The position numbers and the translations under genes were made by a program. Of a stretch of 64,000 nt of DNA, positions 52,731 to 62,126 are shown in pieces. The number at the start of each line of letters is the position of its first letter. Position 1 is the stretch's first letter. The stretch is taken from assembly GCF_000429705.1 (NCBI RefSeq), contig NZ_KE386942.1, positions 567,492 to 631,491 of the forward strand, read 5' to 3'. The DNA comes from Alteribacter aurantiacus DSM 18675. GTDB lineage: Bacteria; Bacillota; Bacilli; Bacillales; Salisediminibacteriaceae. The notes under the pieces were generated by a model. The model saw only the letters and a program-made list of their open reading frames with translations. It had not been told where the DNA came from and searched no databases.

Positions 52731-53750
52731 CTATCTCTCCAGCTCCAAGCCTGGCTGTGCGTTCAACCGGTCATCGGCAAACTGACCTTTTTCATACATG
52801 ACGCTACCCGCCGCTGCGATCATCGCCGCGTTGTCCGTACATAGAGCGAGCGGTGGAATCGTCATCTTCAAGCCGCGCTCCTCGCACACTTCAGAAATTC
52901 GGGCACGTAACCCTTTGTTCGCAGCCACACCACCTGCCAGCACAAGGCGCTCCACGCCATGCTTCTCAACCGCACGCATCGTTTTCGTCACAAGCACATC
53001 AATCACACTCGCCTGAAAGCTCGCGGCAATCGTCTCCTCTGGGATCTCTTCACCACGCTGCTTCGCGTTATGAAGCGTAGTGATCACCGAACTCTTCAAC
53101 CCACTGAAGCTAAAGTCAAACGAATCCGCTTCAAGCCACGCACGAGGCAACTCGATCGACGCCTCGCCCTCATGAGCCAAGCGGTCCATGTGTGGACCAC
53201 CCGGATACGGAAGTCCAATCGTCCGCGCCACTTTATCGTACGCCTCACCTACCGCGTCATCTCGCGTCTCGCCCAAGATTTCATACTTCCCGTGCTCATC
53301 CATCAACACAAGCTCCGTGTGCCCGCCAGACACCACCAGCGACAGCAACGGAAACGTGAGTTCCTCGACCAAATGGTTCGCATAAATGTGACCGGCAATA
53401 TGATGCACACCAATCAACGGCTTGCCCTTCGCAAATGCCAACGCTTTCGCCGCATTTACGCCGACTAAAAGCGCCCCGACTAGTCCCGGACCTTCCGTCA
53501 CCGCAACCGCGTCAACATCGTCCATCGTCACCTCAGCCTCACGAAGGGCTTGTTCGATAATATAAGTGACTTGTTCCACGTGATGGCGCGACGCAATCTC
53601 AGGCACCACACCGCCAAACCGCTTGTGACTCTCGATTTGCGACGACACCACGTTACTCAATATCTCTCGACCGCCTCGCACAACCGATGCACTCGTCTCA
53701 TCACAGCTCGTCTCGATTCCCAGTATCATTAATTCTTCATTGATTTTCAT
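52731..53750 (-). CDS. tsaD: tRNA N6-threonylcarbamoyladenosine transferase TsaD
   Basis: 339 residues, ASKHA fold: LGIETSCDET near the N-terminus and GVHHIAGHIYAN with the two metal-binding histidines. It transfers the threonylcarbamoyl group to A37 of ANN-decoding tRNAs, with TsaB and TsaE. The start at 53750 overlaps the rimI stop (ATGA). Last gene of the thiL-tsaE-tsaB-rimI-tsaD operon. Confidence 0.97.
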   Translation of the reverse strand: MKINEELMILGIETSCDETSASVVRGGREILSNVVSSQIESHKRFGGVVPEIASRHHVEQVTYIIEQALREAEVTMDDVDAVAVTEGPGLVGALLVGVNAAKALAFAKGKPLIGVHHIAGHIYANHLVEELTFPLLSLVVSGGHTELVLMDEHGKYEILGETRDDAVGEAYDKVARTIGLPYPGGPHMDRLAHEGEASIELPRAWLEADSFDFSFSGLKSSVITTLHNAKQRGEEIPEETIAASFQASVIDVLVTKTMRAVEKHGVERLVLAGGVAANKGLRARISEVCEERGLKMTIPPLALCTDNAAMIAAAGSVMYEKGQFADDRLNAQPGLELER

Positions 53751-54199
53751 TCCATCATCACCCACATAATCTGCGCATCCTCTTGGTTATCCGTATAATA
53801 GTTCTTCCGGATCCCCCCGCGCTCAAATCCAAGCTTCTCGTACATGTTTTGCGCCGCTTCATTACTGACCCGCACTTCAAGGGTCAGCTTTTTCGCACCA
53901 AACGTTCGAGCCAGCTCCAAGCTCCCCGTCATCAGCGCCTCACCAATGCCTTTACGCCTGTACGTCGGGTCCACCGCAATGTTTGTAATGTGAGCCTCAT
54001 CAATAATCACCCACACCCCGCAATACCCGATGACTCGCTCCCTCGCTTCCGCCACCAAATAATAAGCAAACTGGTTCGTCTTCAGCTCGTTTACAAAGGC
54101 ACTACGGCTCCATGGCGTCGGAAAACACATCTCCTCCACCGCCAGCACACCGTCCACATCGTCCAATTCCATCAACCGAATTTGAATCTCCTCGTTCAT
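53747..54199 (-). CDS. rimI: ribosomal protein S18 alanine acetyltransferase RimI
   Basis: 150 residues, GNAT fold: RRKGIGEALMTGSLELA for acetyl-CoA and AAQNMYEKLGFERGGIRKNYY typical of RimI. It acetylates the N-terminus of S18. RBS GGGAG, 3 bp after tsaB. Confidence 0.93.
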   Translation of the reverse strand: MNEEIQIRLMELDDVDGVLAVEEMCFPTPWSRSAFVNELKTNQFAYYLVAEARERVIGYCGVWVIIDEAHITNIAVDPTYRRKGIGEALMTGSLELARTFGAKKLTLEVRVSNEAAQNMYEKLGFERGGIRKNYYTDNQEDAQIMWVMME

Positions 54200-54202
54200 C
54201 TC

Positions 54203-54889
54203 TTACTCCCGTTCTTTCTGAGCCTCGAGCCACTTCGACTCCGCCTCGGCCATACGCAAGTAATTCGGCGCAAACAAATGAACCGCCTCACCCGGCTCTT
54301 TTTTCATCCCGGCAAACGCAATCGCCGACGGCCGCCCCAAATGGTCCGCAGGATTGATAGCAGCATCCGCCCCCACCAACTCCTTGTGTTTCAAGAGATC
54401 CGGACTCAAGAACAACACCGGCTCCTCTTTTTCCCGCACGTATGTAACCCATTCTTCGTGCAAAATAAGGCGATCCTCATCCACCCTCTCGACCTCGCCA
54501 CCGCGACTACGGTAGAGCCCTGTGAACACTTGGCCTCTCCGCGCGTCGATGAATGGACTAATCAGGCCGTCAAAATAGCGCCCATTCGCCGCAAGGGCTT
54601 CTAAGCTCGATACACCAACAACTGGAATTCCGAGGGCCCACGCCATCGTTTTCCCAGTCGTCACGCCGATGCGAACACCTGTGTACGATCCAGGCCCTTC
54701 CGCTACCGCAATTCGGTCGAGCTCTTCTGGCTTCATATCCGCTTCTTCCATCACCATGCGAATCGCCGGCATCAGACGAATCGAATGATTTTTCTTTACA
54801 TGAGTGACCATCTCCCCTGCCACTTGACCGTCGCGAAGAACCGCAACACCCATCACATACGTCGATGTATCAATAGCTAACACGTTCAT
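54203..54889 (-). CDS. tsaB: t6A synthesis protein TsaB
   Basis: 228 residues: VLAIDTSTYVMGVAV at the N-terminus and AVAEGPGSYTGVRIG, the inactive ASKHA partner of TsaD. Start ATG at 54889 overlaps the tsaE stop (ATGA) and follows AAGGAG; the longer frame to 54910 is not needed. Confidence 0.95.
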   Translation of the reverse strand: MNVLAIDTSTYVMGVAVLRDGQVAGEMVTHVKKNHSIRLMPAIRMVMEEADMKPEELDRIAVAEGPGSYTGVRIGVTTGKTMAWALGIPVVGVSSLEALAANGRYFDGLISPFIDARRGQVFTGLYRSRGGEVERVDEDRLILHEEWVTYVREKEEPVLFLSPDLLKHKELVGADAAINPADHLGRPSAIAFAGMKKEPGEAVHLFAPNYLRMAEAESKWLEAQKERE

Positions 54890-55350
54890 CGTTTCAAAAA
54901 CTCCTTGCAAAGTGTAATATACCGCGCTCCATGAGGCTCAAACCGGATACGCCGACTCGTTTCATCGAGATGAAAAATCGAGATCGCAAGCTTCTCTTGT
55001 GGCAGCTCCTCTTTAATCATGCTCGGCCACTCCACAACAGACACTCCGTCACCATCAAAATACTCCTCAAGCCCCATATCTTCACCGCCCTCTTCTAAAC
55101 GGTACACATCCATATGATAAAGAGGCAGCTCAGTCCCTTTGTACTCTTTAATAATCGTAAACGTCGGACTGTTCACCGTACGTTTGACACCTAGTCCTTT
55201 GGCAAGCCCTTTTGTAAAGCTCGTCTTCCCGGCCCCGAGATCTCCTTCAAGGGTAATTAAATCCCCCGGCTCCAAGTGCTTCGCCAACGCTTCCGCCAAC
55301 TGGCTCGTCTCTTCTGGGGAAGCCGACGTTACTTCGTAATATTCATTCAT
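54886..55350 (-). CDS. tsaE: t6A synthesis ATPase TsaE
   Basis: 154 residues with Walker A EGDLGAGKTSFTKGLA and the family strands SPTFTIIKEY and YHMDVYRL. An ATPase required for the TsaBD cycle. Start ATG 55350 follows AAAGGTG by 7 nt; TTG 55356 also overlaps the thiL stop. Confidence 0.95.
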   Translation of the reverse strand: MNEYYEVTSASPEETSQLAEALAKHLEPGDLITLEGDLGAGKTSFTKGLAKGLGVKRTVNSPTFTIIKEYKGTELPLYHMDVYRLEEGGEDMGLEEYFDGDGVSVVEWPSMIKEELPQEKLAISIFHLDETSRRIRFEPHGARYITLCKEFLKR

Positions 55351-55352
55351 AT

Positions 55353-56327
55353 TCAATCACCTTTATTAAAATGGTTATAGCCTCTTTTATGAAGAACGGA
55401 ACGCTCGTTTTCCTTCACAAGATAGACTTCTGCTTTTCCTTTAATGACGCGTCCTACACGAATGAGCGAGAGCCCTTTTTCATGAAACGTACGCTCAAGC
55501 TTGGCAAACGTCTCTTCTCCCGCCGTACCAATCAGCTGAAAGTCTTCCCCGCCATACAGCGTCCACTTCTCGATACGATCCTCACCCTCTCCTTGTAGCT
55601 CATGAGGAATGCTCAACCAATCAATCTCCATGGTCACGCCACTTGCTTCTGCAATTTCGTTCGCCTCGCTAGCAAGGCCGTCACTAATGTCGTTTAGCGC
55701 TACTCGCTCACGGGCTTTTGCAAGAACCCTCCCCGCTCCCACTTGAGGGCGCGGCATTTGATGAGCACTGGCAAAAATATCGGGGCAACGGTGGCCTTCA
55801 AGTAAATAATGAAGCCCCGCTGCAGAACTTCCCACCGGACCGGTTACAAACACCACGTCTCCAGGCTTGGCATTGGAACGAAGCAACCGAACCCCCTTTT
55901 CCACACGGCCCATCACGGTCACGGACACCACGAGCTTGTCGTTCGTCCCGTTCGTGTCCCCACCGATCAAATCCATGCCGTATTCATCAGCTAATTCGGT
56001 CATCCCACGGTAGATCTCCTTCAACTCCTCCTCGCTCCAGCTTCCGCTTTTCGGAATTGAGATGGACACGAGATAGTATGTAGGCCTACCACCCATGGCG
56101 GCTATGTCACTCACGTTAACAGCGAGAGCCTTATAGCCAATGTGAAACGGCTTCATCGTTTCTTTCGTAAAATGCATATCTTCTACAAGGGTATCCACCG
56201 TCGCAATCTCATGAAAGCCCTCTTCGCTGTCGTATAGAGCGGCGTCGTCCCCAATGCCTGCCACAACCGTCGGCTGATGGTGCCCTTTCGGCTGGATCGA
56301 ACGGATAAACGAAAACTCATCTTTCAT
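55353..56327 (-). CDS. thiL: thiamine-monophosphate kinase ThiL
   Basis: 324 residues with the PurM-like motifs GIGDDAA, VDTLVEDMHF and LIGGDTNGT, then DISDGLASEANEIA. It phosphorylates thiamine phosphate to the diphosphate cofactor. First gene of the operon, as in B. subtilis. Start ATG 56327 chosen over GTG 56336. Confidence 0.95.
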   Translation of the reverse strand: MKDEFSFIRSIQPKGHHQPTVVAGIGDDAALYDSEEGFHEIATVDTLVEDMHFTKETMKPFHIGYKALAVNVSDIAAMGGRPTYYLVSISIPKSGSWSEEELKEIYRGMTELADEYGMDLIGGDTNGTNDKLVVSVTVMGRVEKGVRLLRSNAKPGDVVFVTGPVGSSAAGLHYLLEGHRCPDIFASAHQMPRPQVGAGRVLAKARERVALNDISDGLASEANEIAEASGVTMEIDWLSIPHELQGEGEDRIEKWTLYGGEDFQLIGTAGEETFAKLERTFHEKGLSLIRVGRVIKGKAEVYLVKENERSVLHKRGYNHFNKGD

Positions 56328-56481
56328 GCAAATCACCGACCCTCTTAGATTCTCTCTTACTAGAATCCCCTTCTCTACGGCTTATAAACTGTTCTTATTA
56401 TAGCAAAGTTACGTGTGTTAAGGAATGAGGGGAGTGGATTCGCAAATGAAAGCTCCTTTTAAAAAAGGCTTTCAAGATCCT

Positions 56482-56584
56482 AACTCAACTAAAGGAAGAG
56501 CCAACTCGACTAATCGTCATGCTAAATCGACTAAAGCAGATTCTAACTCGACTAAGACTAATGGCCAAACTAACTCGACTAAAT
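56482..56584 (+). repeat. 21-nt-period array D
   Basis: Five copies of AACTCGACTAA (variants AACTCAACTAA, AAATCGACTAA) start at 56482, 56503, 56524, 56545 and 56572: spacing 21, 21, 21, 27. A plus-strand frame through it encodes an NSTK heptad peptide, with a GAGGGGAG motif before ATG 56446, but I do not think it is a gene. Confidence 0.88.
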
Positions 56585-56637
56585 CGCCCCGCTCCACGTC
56601 TCCACCTCACTCCTCCCCCAAAACCCAAACCCATTCC

Positions 56638-56676
56638 ACAAAAAAGACCCTTCGTCCGACAAAAAACGAAGGGCCT
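56638..56676 (-). terminator. terminator of the PLP enzyme gene
   Basis: CCCTTCGT (56648-56655) faces ACGAAGGG (56666-56673), with A-rich flank giving a T-run on the minus strand. Confidence 0.7.
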
Positions 56677-56726
56677 TCCCGTTTTAAACAAACGTTTATT
56701 TGAAATGAAATCTGTGTCGGAACCCG

Positions 56727-57866
56727 TTACTTCTTGGATTTTTCCAAAGCACGATCAAACACAGCTTTAATGTCTTCTGCGTCTTCAATCCCTACACTAA
56801 TGCGCACCATCGAGCCAGTCACACCAAGACGATCTCTCGTCTCTTTTGGTACTGGGCGGTGAGAGGTCCCTACTGGATAAGTAACGGATGTCTCCACTCC
56901 CGCGAGTGTAGGAACGACTTTTACCCAGTCCAAACTTCTGAAGAATGCGTACACATCGTAGTTTTCCCCAAGATCAATCGTCACGATTGCCCCGTGCCCG
57001 CGCTCAGACACAAATTCCGGGTAGTACACGCGACCAAGACTTCCTTTCTCACTCAAATGATCGGCCAGCTTTTTGGCGTTGGCACTTTGACGCTCCATAC
57101 GAAGGCTTAATGTCTTCAAGCCCCTGCATCCAAGCCAGCCGTCAAACGGACCGAGGTTCGCACCGAGGTGAACGATCTTACTCTTCGCTTTCTTTACAAG
57201 AGCCTCGCTTCCAACAACGACACCAGCAGAAACGTCACTGTGTCCCCCGATATATTTGGTCGCACTGTGAGCCACAAGATCCGCACCGGCTTCGTAAGGT
57301 CTTACGAGATAAGGAGTCGGGAACGTGTTATCGACCATCGTTTTTAGCTCGTGACGCTTCGCCAACTCCACCACGCTTTTAATGTCTTCCACTCGAAGAA
57401 GGGGGTTCGTAACGGACTCTGTATACAACAAAACCGTATTGTCTTTGATTGCTTTTTCCACTTCGCTCAAGTCTTCAAAATTGGCAAAGGACACTTCGAT
57501 GCCAAAGTCCTTCAGCTCATGGGCGAACAATTGATATGTACCACCATACAAGTCTTCTGTAGCAATCACGTGATCGCCCGCTTTCGCAACGGCTAGGATA
57601 CCGCCCATGATTGCAGATATACCAGAAGCCGATGCCACACCGGCCGGCGCTCCTTCAAGATCGGCTACTCCCTTTCCAAGGTCATCGGTGTTCGGATTTC
57701 CCACCCGTGTATACATGTATCCTTTTTTCCCTTCGAAAAAAGCTTCCATATCGTCAAGATCCGTAAATGAAAAGGCAGACGTTTGGTAGATTGGCTTCGT
57801 TTTACTAACCTCCGCCCCATCCATCTTCTCCTGAAAGTGTACGTTCTTTGTATGAAATTTCATCAT
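56727..57866 (-). CDS. cystathionine gamma-synthase/lyase family PLP enzyme
   Basis: 379 residues. PLP-lysine motif HSATKYIGGHSD, YTRVGNPNTDDLG near the N-terminus and LYTESVTNPLLRV, all of the Cys/Met-metabolism PLP family. Could be cystathionine gamma-synthase, gamma-lyase or a methionine gamma-lyase-like enzyme; the motifs do not decide. Start ATGATG at 57866/57863 behind AAAGGGG. Monocistronic; no S-box or T-box leader is visible upstream. Confidence 0.9.
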   Translation of the reverse strand: MMKFHTKNVHFQEKMDGAEVSKTKPIYQTSAFSFTDLDDMEAFFEGKKGYMYTRVGNPNTDDLGKGVADLEGAPAGVASASGISAIMGGILAVAKAGDHVIATEDLYGGTYQLFAHELKDFGIEVSFANFEDLSEVEKAIKDNTVLLYTESVTNPLLRVEDIKSVVELAKRHELKTMVDNTFPTPYLVRPYEAGADLVAHSATKYIGGHSDVSAGVVVGSEALVKKAKSKIVHLGANLGPFDGWLGCRGLKTLSLRMERQSANAKKLADHLSEKGSLGRVYYPEFVSERGHGAIVTIDLGENYDVYAFFRSLDWVKVVPTLAGVETSVTYPVGTSHRPVPKETRDRLGVTGSMVRISVGIEDAEDIKAVFDRALEKSKK

Positions 57867-58167
57867 GATTGCCCCTTTCTCGTTGACAGTCTTTTCTATC
57901 ATTTTACCTGAACACCTACACTCTCACAATGAAAGGGGCTTTTACAATTCATTCATAAATAAACGAGATTGTGATGTAACAAATATAAATCAATACTCAA
58001 CAAAACTCATCTATCTTAGAGATTCATAAAAGTCAGAAAGCTGGCGAATTCATACGTTGTTCATAAAATTTATTTATTTTTTACCTGTTCTTCATTATGA
58101 CTTAATTTTCGACACGTAAAGTATGCAGTGTGTTAAACGAACATGACATTATCGAGGAGGAGAGAGA

Positions 58168-59103
58168 ATGAAACAGTTTGGGAAGAAGTTATCTATTTTT
58201 GCATTAGGGTTAGGGTTACTTGCCGCTTGCGGTTCAGAGGATACAGAAACAGAGGAACAAAGTGCACAGGCTGGTACTGACGAAAACTCCGCCGAAGAAG
58301 AAACAAGCGACCGTGAAGGGTGGCCTGAAAAACTGCGCTTTGCAGACACAGGTGTTGAAGGAATGGAAGAATTACAACGTGAGTTCGGTCCTTTTAAAGA
58401 CGTATTAGAAGATGTGCTCGATATCGAAGTGGAATTCTTCGCTGTAACAGACCGCATTATTGGGGCCACTGCCCTTGAATACGATCAAGTGGACATGATG
58501 CTTGCCGGTCCATCTGAATATGTACAAATCAACTCTGTTGTACCAGACTCTTATCCGATCGTTGGTATTGAGCGTTCAGAATATCATGCAGCAATAATCG
58601 TTCACGAAGATGACGATATTCATTCTTTAGATGACTTAGTTGGAAAAGATATCGCGATGAAAGATGCTGGATCCACAAGTGGGCACATCGGACCAAGCTC
58701 GATCCTAATAGAAGAAGGATACGATCTCGACCGTGATTTCAACATCCAATTACTAGATAACGCACGTATTGAAGCTTTCAAAAACCGTGACGTTGATGTA
58801 CTAGCTACTGGAATTAAAGATTACTATCAAATGGTTGAAGAAGATGGCGAAGGTAAATACCGCTTGCTTCACGAAGGTCCTCCACTACCAAATGACACTT
58901 TCATTGCTAGTCCGGAGCTTCCCGAAGACTTTGTAGAAGAGGTACGTCGATTGCTTCTTGAAAACCAAGAGGAAATTCTTGAAAGCATCCTTGTAACTGG
59001 TGAAAACGATAAGTATATTGAAGCGAAATTTGTAGAAGCTGCGGACTCTGATTATGATCCAATGCGCCGTGCTTACGAGACGCTCGGTTTAACGATTGAA
59101 TAG
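58168..59103 (+). CDS. phnD: phosphonate/phosphite ABC binding lipoprotein PhnD-like
   Basis: 311 residues. Lipobox LLAAC (Cys21), acidic linker, then the PhnD-type binding fold (RFADTGVEGMEELQREFGPF, later GKDIAMKDAGSTSGHIGPSS). First gene of a three-gene importer operon with strong GAGGAGGAGAG RBS. Binds phosphonate, phosphite or a similar oxyanion outside the membrane; no C-P lyase genes accompany it. Confidence 0.9.
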   Translation: MKQFGKKLSIFALGLGLLAACGSEDTETEEQSAQAGTDENSAEEETSDREGWPEKLRFADTGVEGMEELQREFGPFKDVLEDVLDIEVEFFAVTDRIIGATALEYDQVDMMLAGPSEYVQINSVVPDSYPIVGIERSEYHAAIIVHEDDDIHSLDDLVGKDIAMKDAGSTSGHIGPSSILIEEGYDLDRDFNIQLLDNARIEAFKNRDVDVLATGIKDYYQMVEEDGEGKYRLLHEGPPLPNDTFIASPELPEDFVEEVRRLLLENQEEILESILVTGENDKYIEAKFVEAADSDYDPMRRAYETLGLTIE

Positions 59104-59127
59104 TATTTGTATTGGAGGCCGTTTTAC

Positions 59128-59916
59128 ATGAACTCAATTACCGTCAATGAAGTCACAAAGACGTTCCCTGACGGCACCACCGCATTAACAAACGTATCGT
59201 TCACAGTAAATCCAGGTGAAGGGGTTGTGCTCCTCGGCCATAATGGCTCAGGAAAATCCACCCTGTTCAAATGTATATCCGGTTTTGAGAAGCCGACTAC
59301 TGGTGAAATCAAATACGGAGATCACGATATTACGACTCTTTCAAAGCGGAAGTTTCGTCCTTTACGTAAAAAAGTAGGAATGGTTTTTCAAGACTTCCAC
59401 CTCATCTATAACCTTTCTGTATTTCAAAACGTATTGTTCGGTGCCATGGGAAATTCAAAAACGTTTGTACAAACACTTGCCTTTTGTGCATCCGATGACA
59501 TGAGAATGAAGGCAATGGAGTGTCTAGACCGGGTGGGACTTGCCCATTTGGCTAAAAGACGCGCCGATCAACTTTCAGGTGGTCAACAACAACGTGTGGC
59601 CATCGCCCGTATGCTCATGCAAGATCCAGAAATTGTTTTGGCAGATGAACCAATTGCAAGCCTTGATCCTCGCGCTGGACGTGAAGTCATGGAACTATTG
59701 TGGGAGATTGTACGTGAACGTAAATTAACTGTTGTTTGCATCCTCCACCAAACTGAGATTGCTCTTGAATACGGCGAACGTTTTATCGGTCTTCATTCCG
59801 GAAAACTCGTGATGGACCAAATAAAAGGACAAGTATCAAAAGAAGAACTAACTACTCTATACAATAAAGAGAGCACGTTTGAATCTTTCCAAAAAGCAGG
59901 TGCTACACATGAGTAA
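59128..59916 (+). CDS. phnC: phosphonate ABC transporter ATPase PhnC-like
   Basis: 262 residues: Walker A GHNGSGKSTLFKCI, signature LSGGQQQRVAIARML, Walker B VLADEPIASLDP. Start ATG 59128 is 9 nt after GGAGG; the frame continues back to 59107. Overlaps phnE by 8 bp. Confidence 0.92.
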   Translation: MNSITVNEVTKTFPDGTTALTNVSFTVNPGEGVVLLGHNGSGKSTLFKCISGFEKPTTGEIKYGDHDITTLSKRKFRPLRKKVGMVFQDFHLIYNLSVFQNVLFGAMGNSKTFVQTLAFCASDDMRMKAMECLDRVGLAHLAKRRADQLSGGQQQRVAIARMLMQDPEIVLADEPIASLDPRAGREVMELLWEIVRERKLTVVCILHQTEIALEYGERFIGLHSGKLVMDQIKGQVSKEELTTLYNKESTFESFQKAGATHE

Positions 59917-60703
59917 CTTAAGACAGCAAATGCCTCCAAGGTTCAAAATGCCTTCTCTTGGGACGATCTTACTCATCATTGCTTTTGTCTCACTATTCTA
60001 TCTAGGTTTACGACACGCTGACGTAACGTTTGATAGACTCACATCAGGCATTGGAAACATGTTTCATTTTGTAAGTTCTGCATTCCCACCTGATCCAAGT
60101 CGAATCTCATCCATATCAAGTGCTATGTATGAAACCTTTCAGATTGCTCTTGTGGGAACAGCCATTGGAGTAGTATTAAGCTTACCCATTGCCGTTTTGG
60201 CATCACGAAACACCTCTCCAAATAACTTCATACGAGTAGCAACCCGCGGTATGGTCTCCACTATGCGAACAATTCCCGATTTAATTTGGGCCCTCATTTT
60301 TGTAATTTCTGTAGGTTTGGGAGCATTCGCCGGTATTTTGACCATTATTGTTGACACAATCGGGTTCTGTGCTCGCTTTTTTTCTGAAAGAATTGAGGAA
60401 GTGGACAAAGGACCTTCGCAAGCCCTTGAGTCAACCGGTTCATCAAGGCTTGGAGTAATCAGTGGATCTGTACTTCCATTAGGATTTGCCTCTTTTGTCG
60501 GAACAGGCTTATACGCTTTTGAAAAATCCATTCGAGCTGCTGTTGTGCTCGGACTTGTAGGTGCAGGTGGAATTGGAGTGGAGCTCTCCACCGCCTTTAC
60601 TCTAAGGCGATTTGACGAAGCACTCATGATTATTATCTTAATTCTTGTAGTTGTAATTGCTGTTGAACAACTATCATCGACCATTCGTAAAAAAATCATC
60701 TAA
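59909..60703 (+). CDS. phnE: phosphonate ABC transporter permease PhnE-like
   Basis: 264 residues, about six TM helices, with a permease loop (GPSQALESTGSSRLGVISGSVLP) of the PhnE type. Start ATG 59909 overlaps the phnC end. Only one permease gene is present; some phn operons have two. Confidence 0.9.
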   Translation: MSNLRQQMPPRFKMPSLGTILLIIAFVSLFYLGLRHADVTFDRLTSGIGNMFHFVSSAFPPDPSRISSISSAMYETFQIALVGTAIGVVLSLPIAVLASRNTSPNNFIRVATRGMVSTMRTIPDLIWALIFVISVGLGAFAGILTIIVDTIGFCARFFSERIEEVDKGPSQALESTGSSRLGVISGSVLPLGFASFVGTGLYAFEKSIRAAVVLGLVGAGGIGVELSTAFTLRRFDEALMIIILILVVVIAVEQLSSTIRKKII

Positions 60704-60712
60704 ACGTGAGGC

Positions 60713-60752
60713 CACTGAAAAAGTACAACCCAACTTTTTCAGTGCCTTTATT
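60713..60752 (+). terminator. terminator of the phn operon
   Basis: CACTGAAAAAGT faces ACTTTTTCAGTG across an 8-nt loop: a perfect stem. Confidence 0.85.
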
Positions 60753-60787
60753 TAAATAAGATTGGATCCCCCTCCAATAGATAAAAG

Positions 60788-60820
60788 AAGCGGCCCCTCA
60801 AAGGAAGCCGCTTCTTCTTA
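60788..60820. terminator. terminator of the hydrolase gene
   Basis: AGAAGCGGC faces GCCGCTTCT, followed by TTT on the plus side and preceded by A-rich sequence. Confidence 0.7.
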
Positions 60821-61561
60821 TTCTCCGATCCAACGTACGATTTCTTCCGTTACTATGTCTTGCTGCTCTTGAGGCGTAAGAGGACTCTCCAAGTCTCCCC
60901 GCTGAGGGCCGTACCAACCGAAATTGGCATGGTTCCCCTCTTCAATTTCCACATAAACAGCATCATCCGGCAGACGCTCGTCGCGCTCTTTAATATCCTC
61001 AGGCGTCGACACCCCGTCCAAGCCCCCGTAGATTGAAAGCACAGAAACACCTACATCCGTTAAGTCATTCCCCGGATAGGAAGCCAAAAAGATCATGCCC
61101 TCCACACTGTCAGGATGATTCGCTACGTAAAACGCCCCCATCGCTCCACCAAGAGAATGCCCGGCCACGTACCACCGATCCACACCCGGAAACTTCTCCA
61201 TCACATCTCCAGCTCGGTTTCGATTAAAGATCGCCAAATCCAAAGGCATCCTCGGAACATAAACGAACAAGCCCTCCTCATTCAAACGATGCGCCAAGTA
61301 GCTGTACGCCTTGTAATTCACCCTTGCCCCCGGGTACAGAACAATACCCGTCACTTCCTCACCAGTACCAAAGGCAAGCCCCGTATTTGAATCACGGTCC
61401 ACCTCTTCTTGAACATAATTCGTCGCCTGGCTCTCGGCACTATACCCATTGCTCGCCCAAATAAGAACGAACGTAATTCCCGCAAAAACCAAGAACCCAA
61501 ACGCGAGAATCAAATAAAACATAACCTTTTTCCATTTTCTTTTCTTATTCTTAGTCGTCAT
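60818..61561 (-). CDS. membrane-anchored alpha/beta hydrolase
   Basis: About 247 residues. A basic N-terminus and one TM helix (about 14-36), then an alpha/beta hydrolase with nucleophile elbow GHSLGG and a late EEGNHANFGWYG that gives the histidine. Probably tethered outside the cell. The start overlaps the upstream gene's end (ATG 61561 or TTG 61570), so the two form one operon. The substrate is unknown. Confidence 0.8.
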   Translation of the reverse strand: MTTKNKKRKWKKVMFYLILAFGFLVFAGITFVLIWASNGYSAESQATNYVQEEVDRDSNTGLAFGTGEEVTGIVLYPGARVNYKAYSYLAHRLNEEGLFVYVPRMPLDLAIFNRNRAGDVMEKFPGVDRWYVAGHSLGGAMGAFYVANHPDSVEGMIFLASYPGNDLTDVGVSVLSIYGGLDGVSTPEDIKERDERLPDDAVYVEIEEGNHANFGWYGPQRGDLESPLTPQEQQDIVTEEIVRWIGE

Positions 61562-61970
61562 CCTTCTCAATCAACTCCGGCTCGCCACCAGGTAAGGAAA
61601 GAAACGAAAAGTTCTCATCACTAAACAACTCCCAGCCTTCCTGATAGCCACTATCATGAAACAAATCTAGCACATATCCACCACTAAATGCTACCCTCAA
61701 CATGTAGCAGTCATCCAACCACTCCACGCGCTGAACCATTTTATCCCGAAGCGCCTCATCGAGAACACCGCGATTAAAGTCCCTGCGACCTACGTGTAAA
61801 AAATCCGTCTGTCCAAGAACAATCTTCTTATCTTTAAATAAACGCCACGGACACTCCACCGACAAGCCCCCATGGGATAATTGTATCAACAAAGGGTGAG
61901 GCACATTCTTTTCAATCTCTTGCACAACCATTCCTTCAAAAAAAGCAAGCTTCTCACTGGCAACATTCAT
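61551..61970 (-). CDS. 139-aa protein of unknown family
   Basis: A beta-rich, mostly soluble protein with LSVECPWRLF and GGYVLDLFHDSG blocks, somewhat like small immunity or DUF6188-type proteins; I cannot assign it. RBS GAGGAGGAT before ATG 61970. Co-transcribed with the hydrolase. A 26-bp-scale palindromic operator lies about 80 bp upstream. Confidence 0.7.
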   Translation of the reverse strand: MNVASEKLAFFEGMVVQEIEKNVPHPLLIQLSHGGLSVECPWRLFKDKKIVLGQTDFLHVGRRDFNRGVLDEALRDKMVQRVEWLDDCYMLRVAFSGGYVLDLFHDSGYQEGWELFSDENFSFLSLPGGEPELIEKDDD

Positions 61971-62051
61971 GAACAGATATCCTCCTCTGTAGCCTCGCTA
62001 CCGATTAAAAACCACTATTTTCATAAGCTACTATTCTTTTTATAGTATATA

Positions 62052-62069
62052 ACTTATCAAGTGATAAGT
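62052..62069. promoter_or_regulatory. perfect palindromic operator
   Basis: ACTTATCA-AG-TGATAAGT, 8-bp arms, with TATA-rich flanks. It looks like a TetR-family operator in front of the 61970 gene; the adjacent tetR gene is the natural candidate regulator. Confidence 0.65.
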
Positions 62070-62126
62070 ATAGACCACAAAAGGGATACCTACCCTTTGT
62101 TAAGAAGGCTGTGAAAAAGGTAAAGG

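Noticed and set aside
36653..56584. 21-nt arrays as CRISPR
   Set aside because: Cores are 9-13 nt and spacers about 10 nt, far below CRISPR repeat and spacer lengths; no cas genes.
56446..56703. NSTK-repeat peptide frame with a fair RBS
   Set aside because: It follows from array D and runs through the terminator of the PLP-enzyme gene. Not fully excluded, but too weak to call.
57867..58167. Possible S-box or T-box leader before the PLP sulfur enzyme or phnD
   Set aside because: No SAM-riboswitch or T-box consensus and no terminator/antiterminator pair could be seen.
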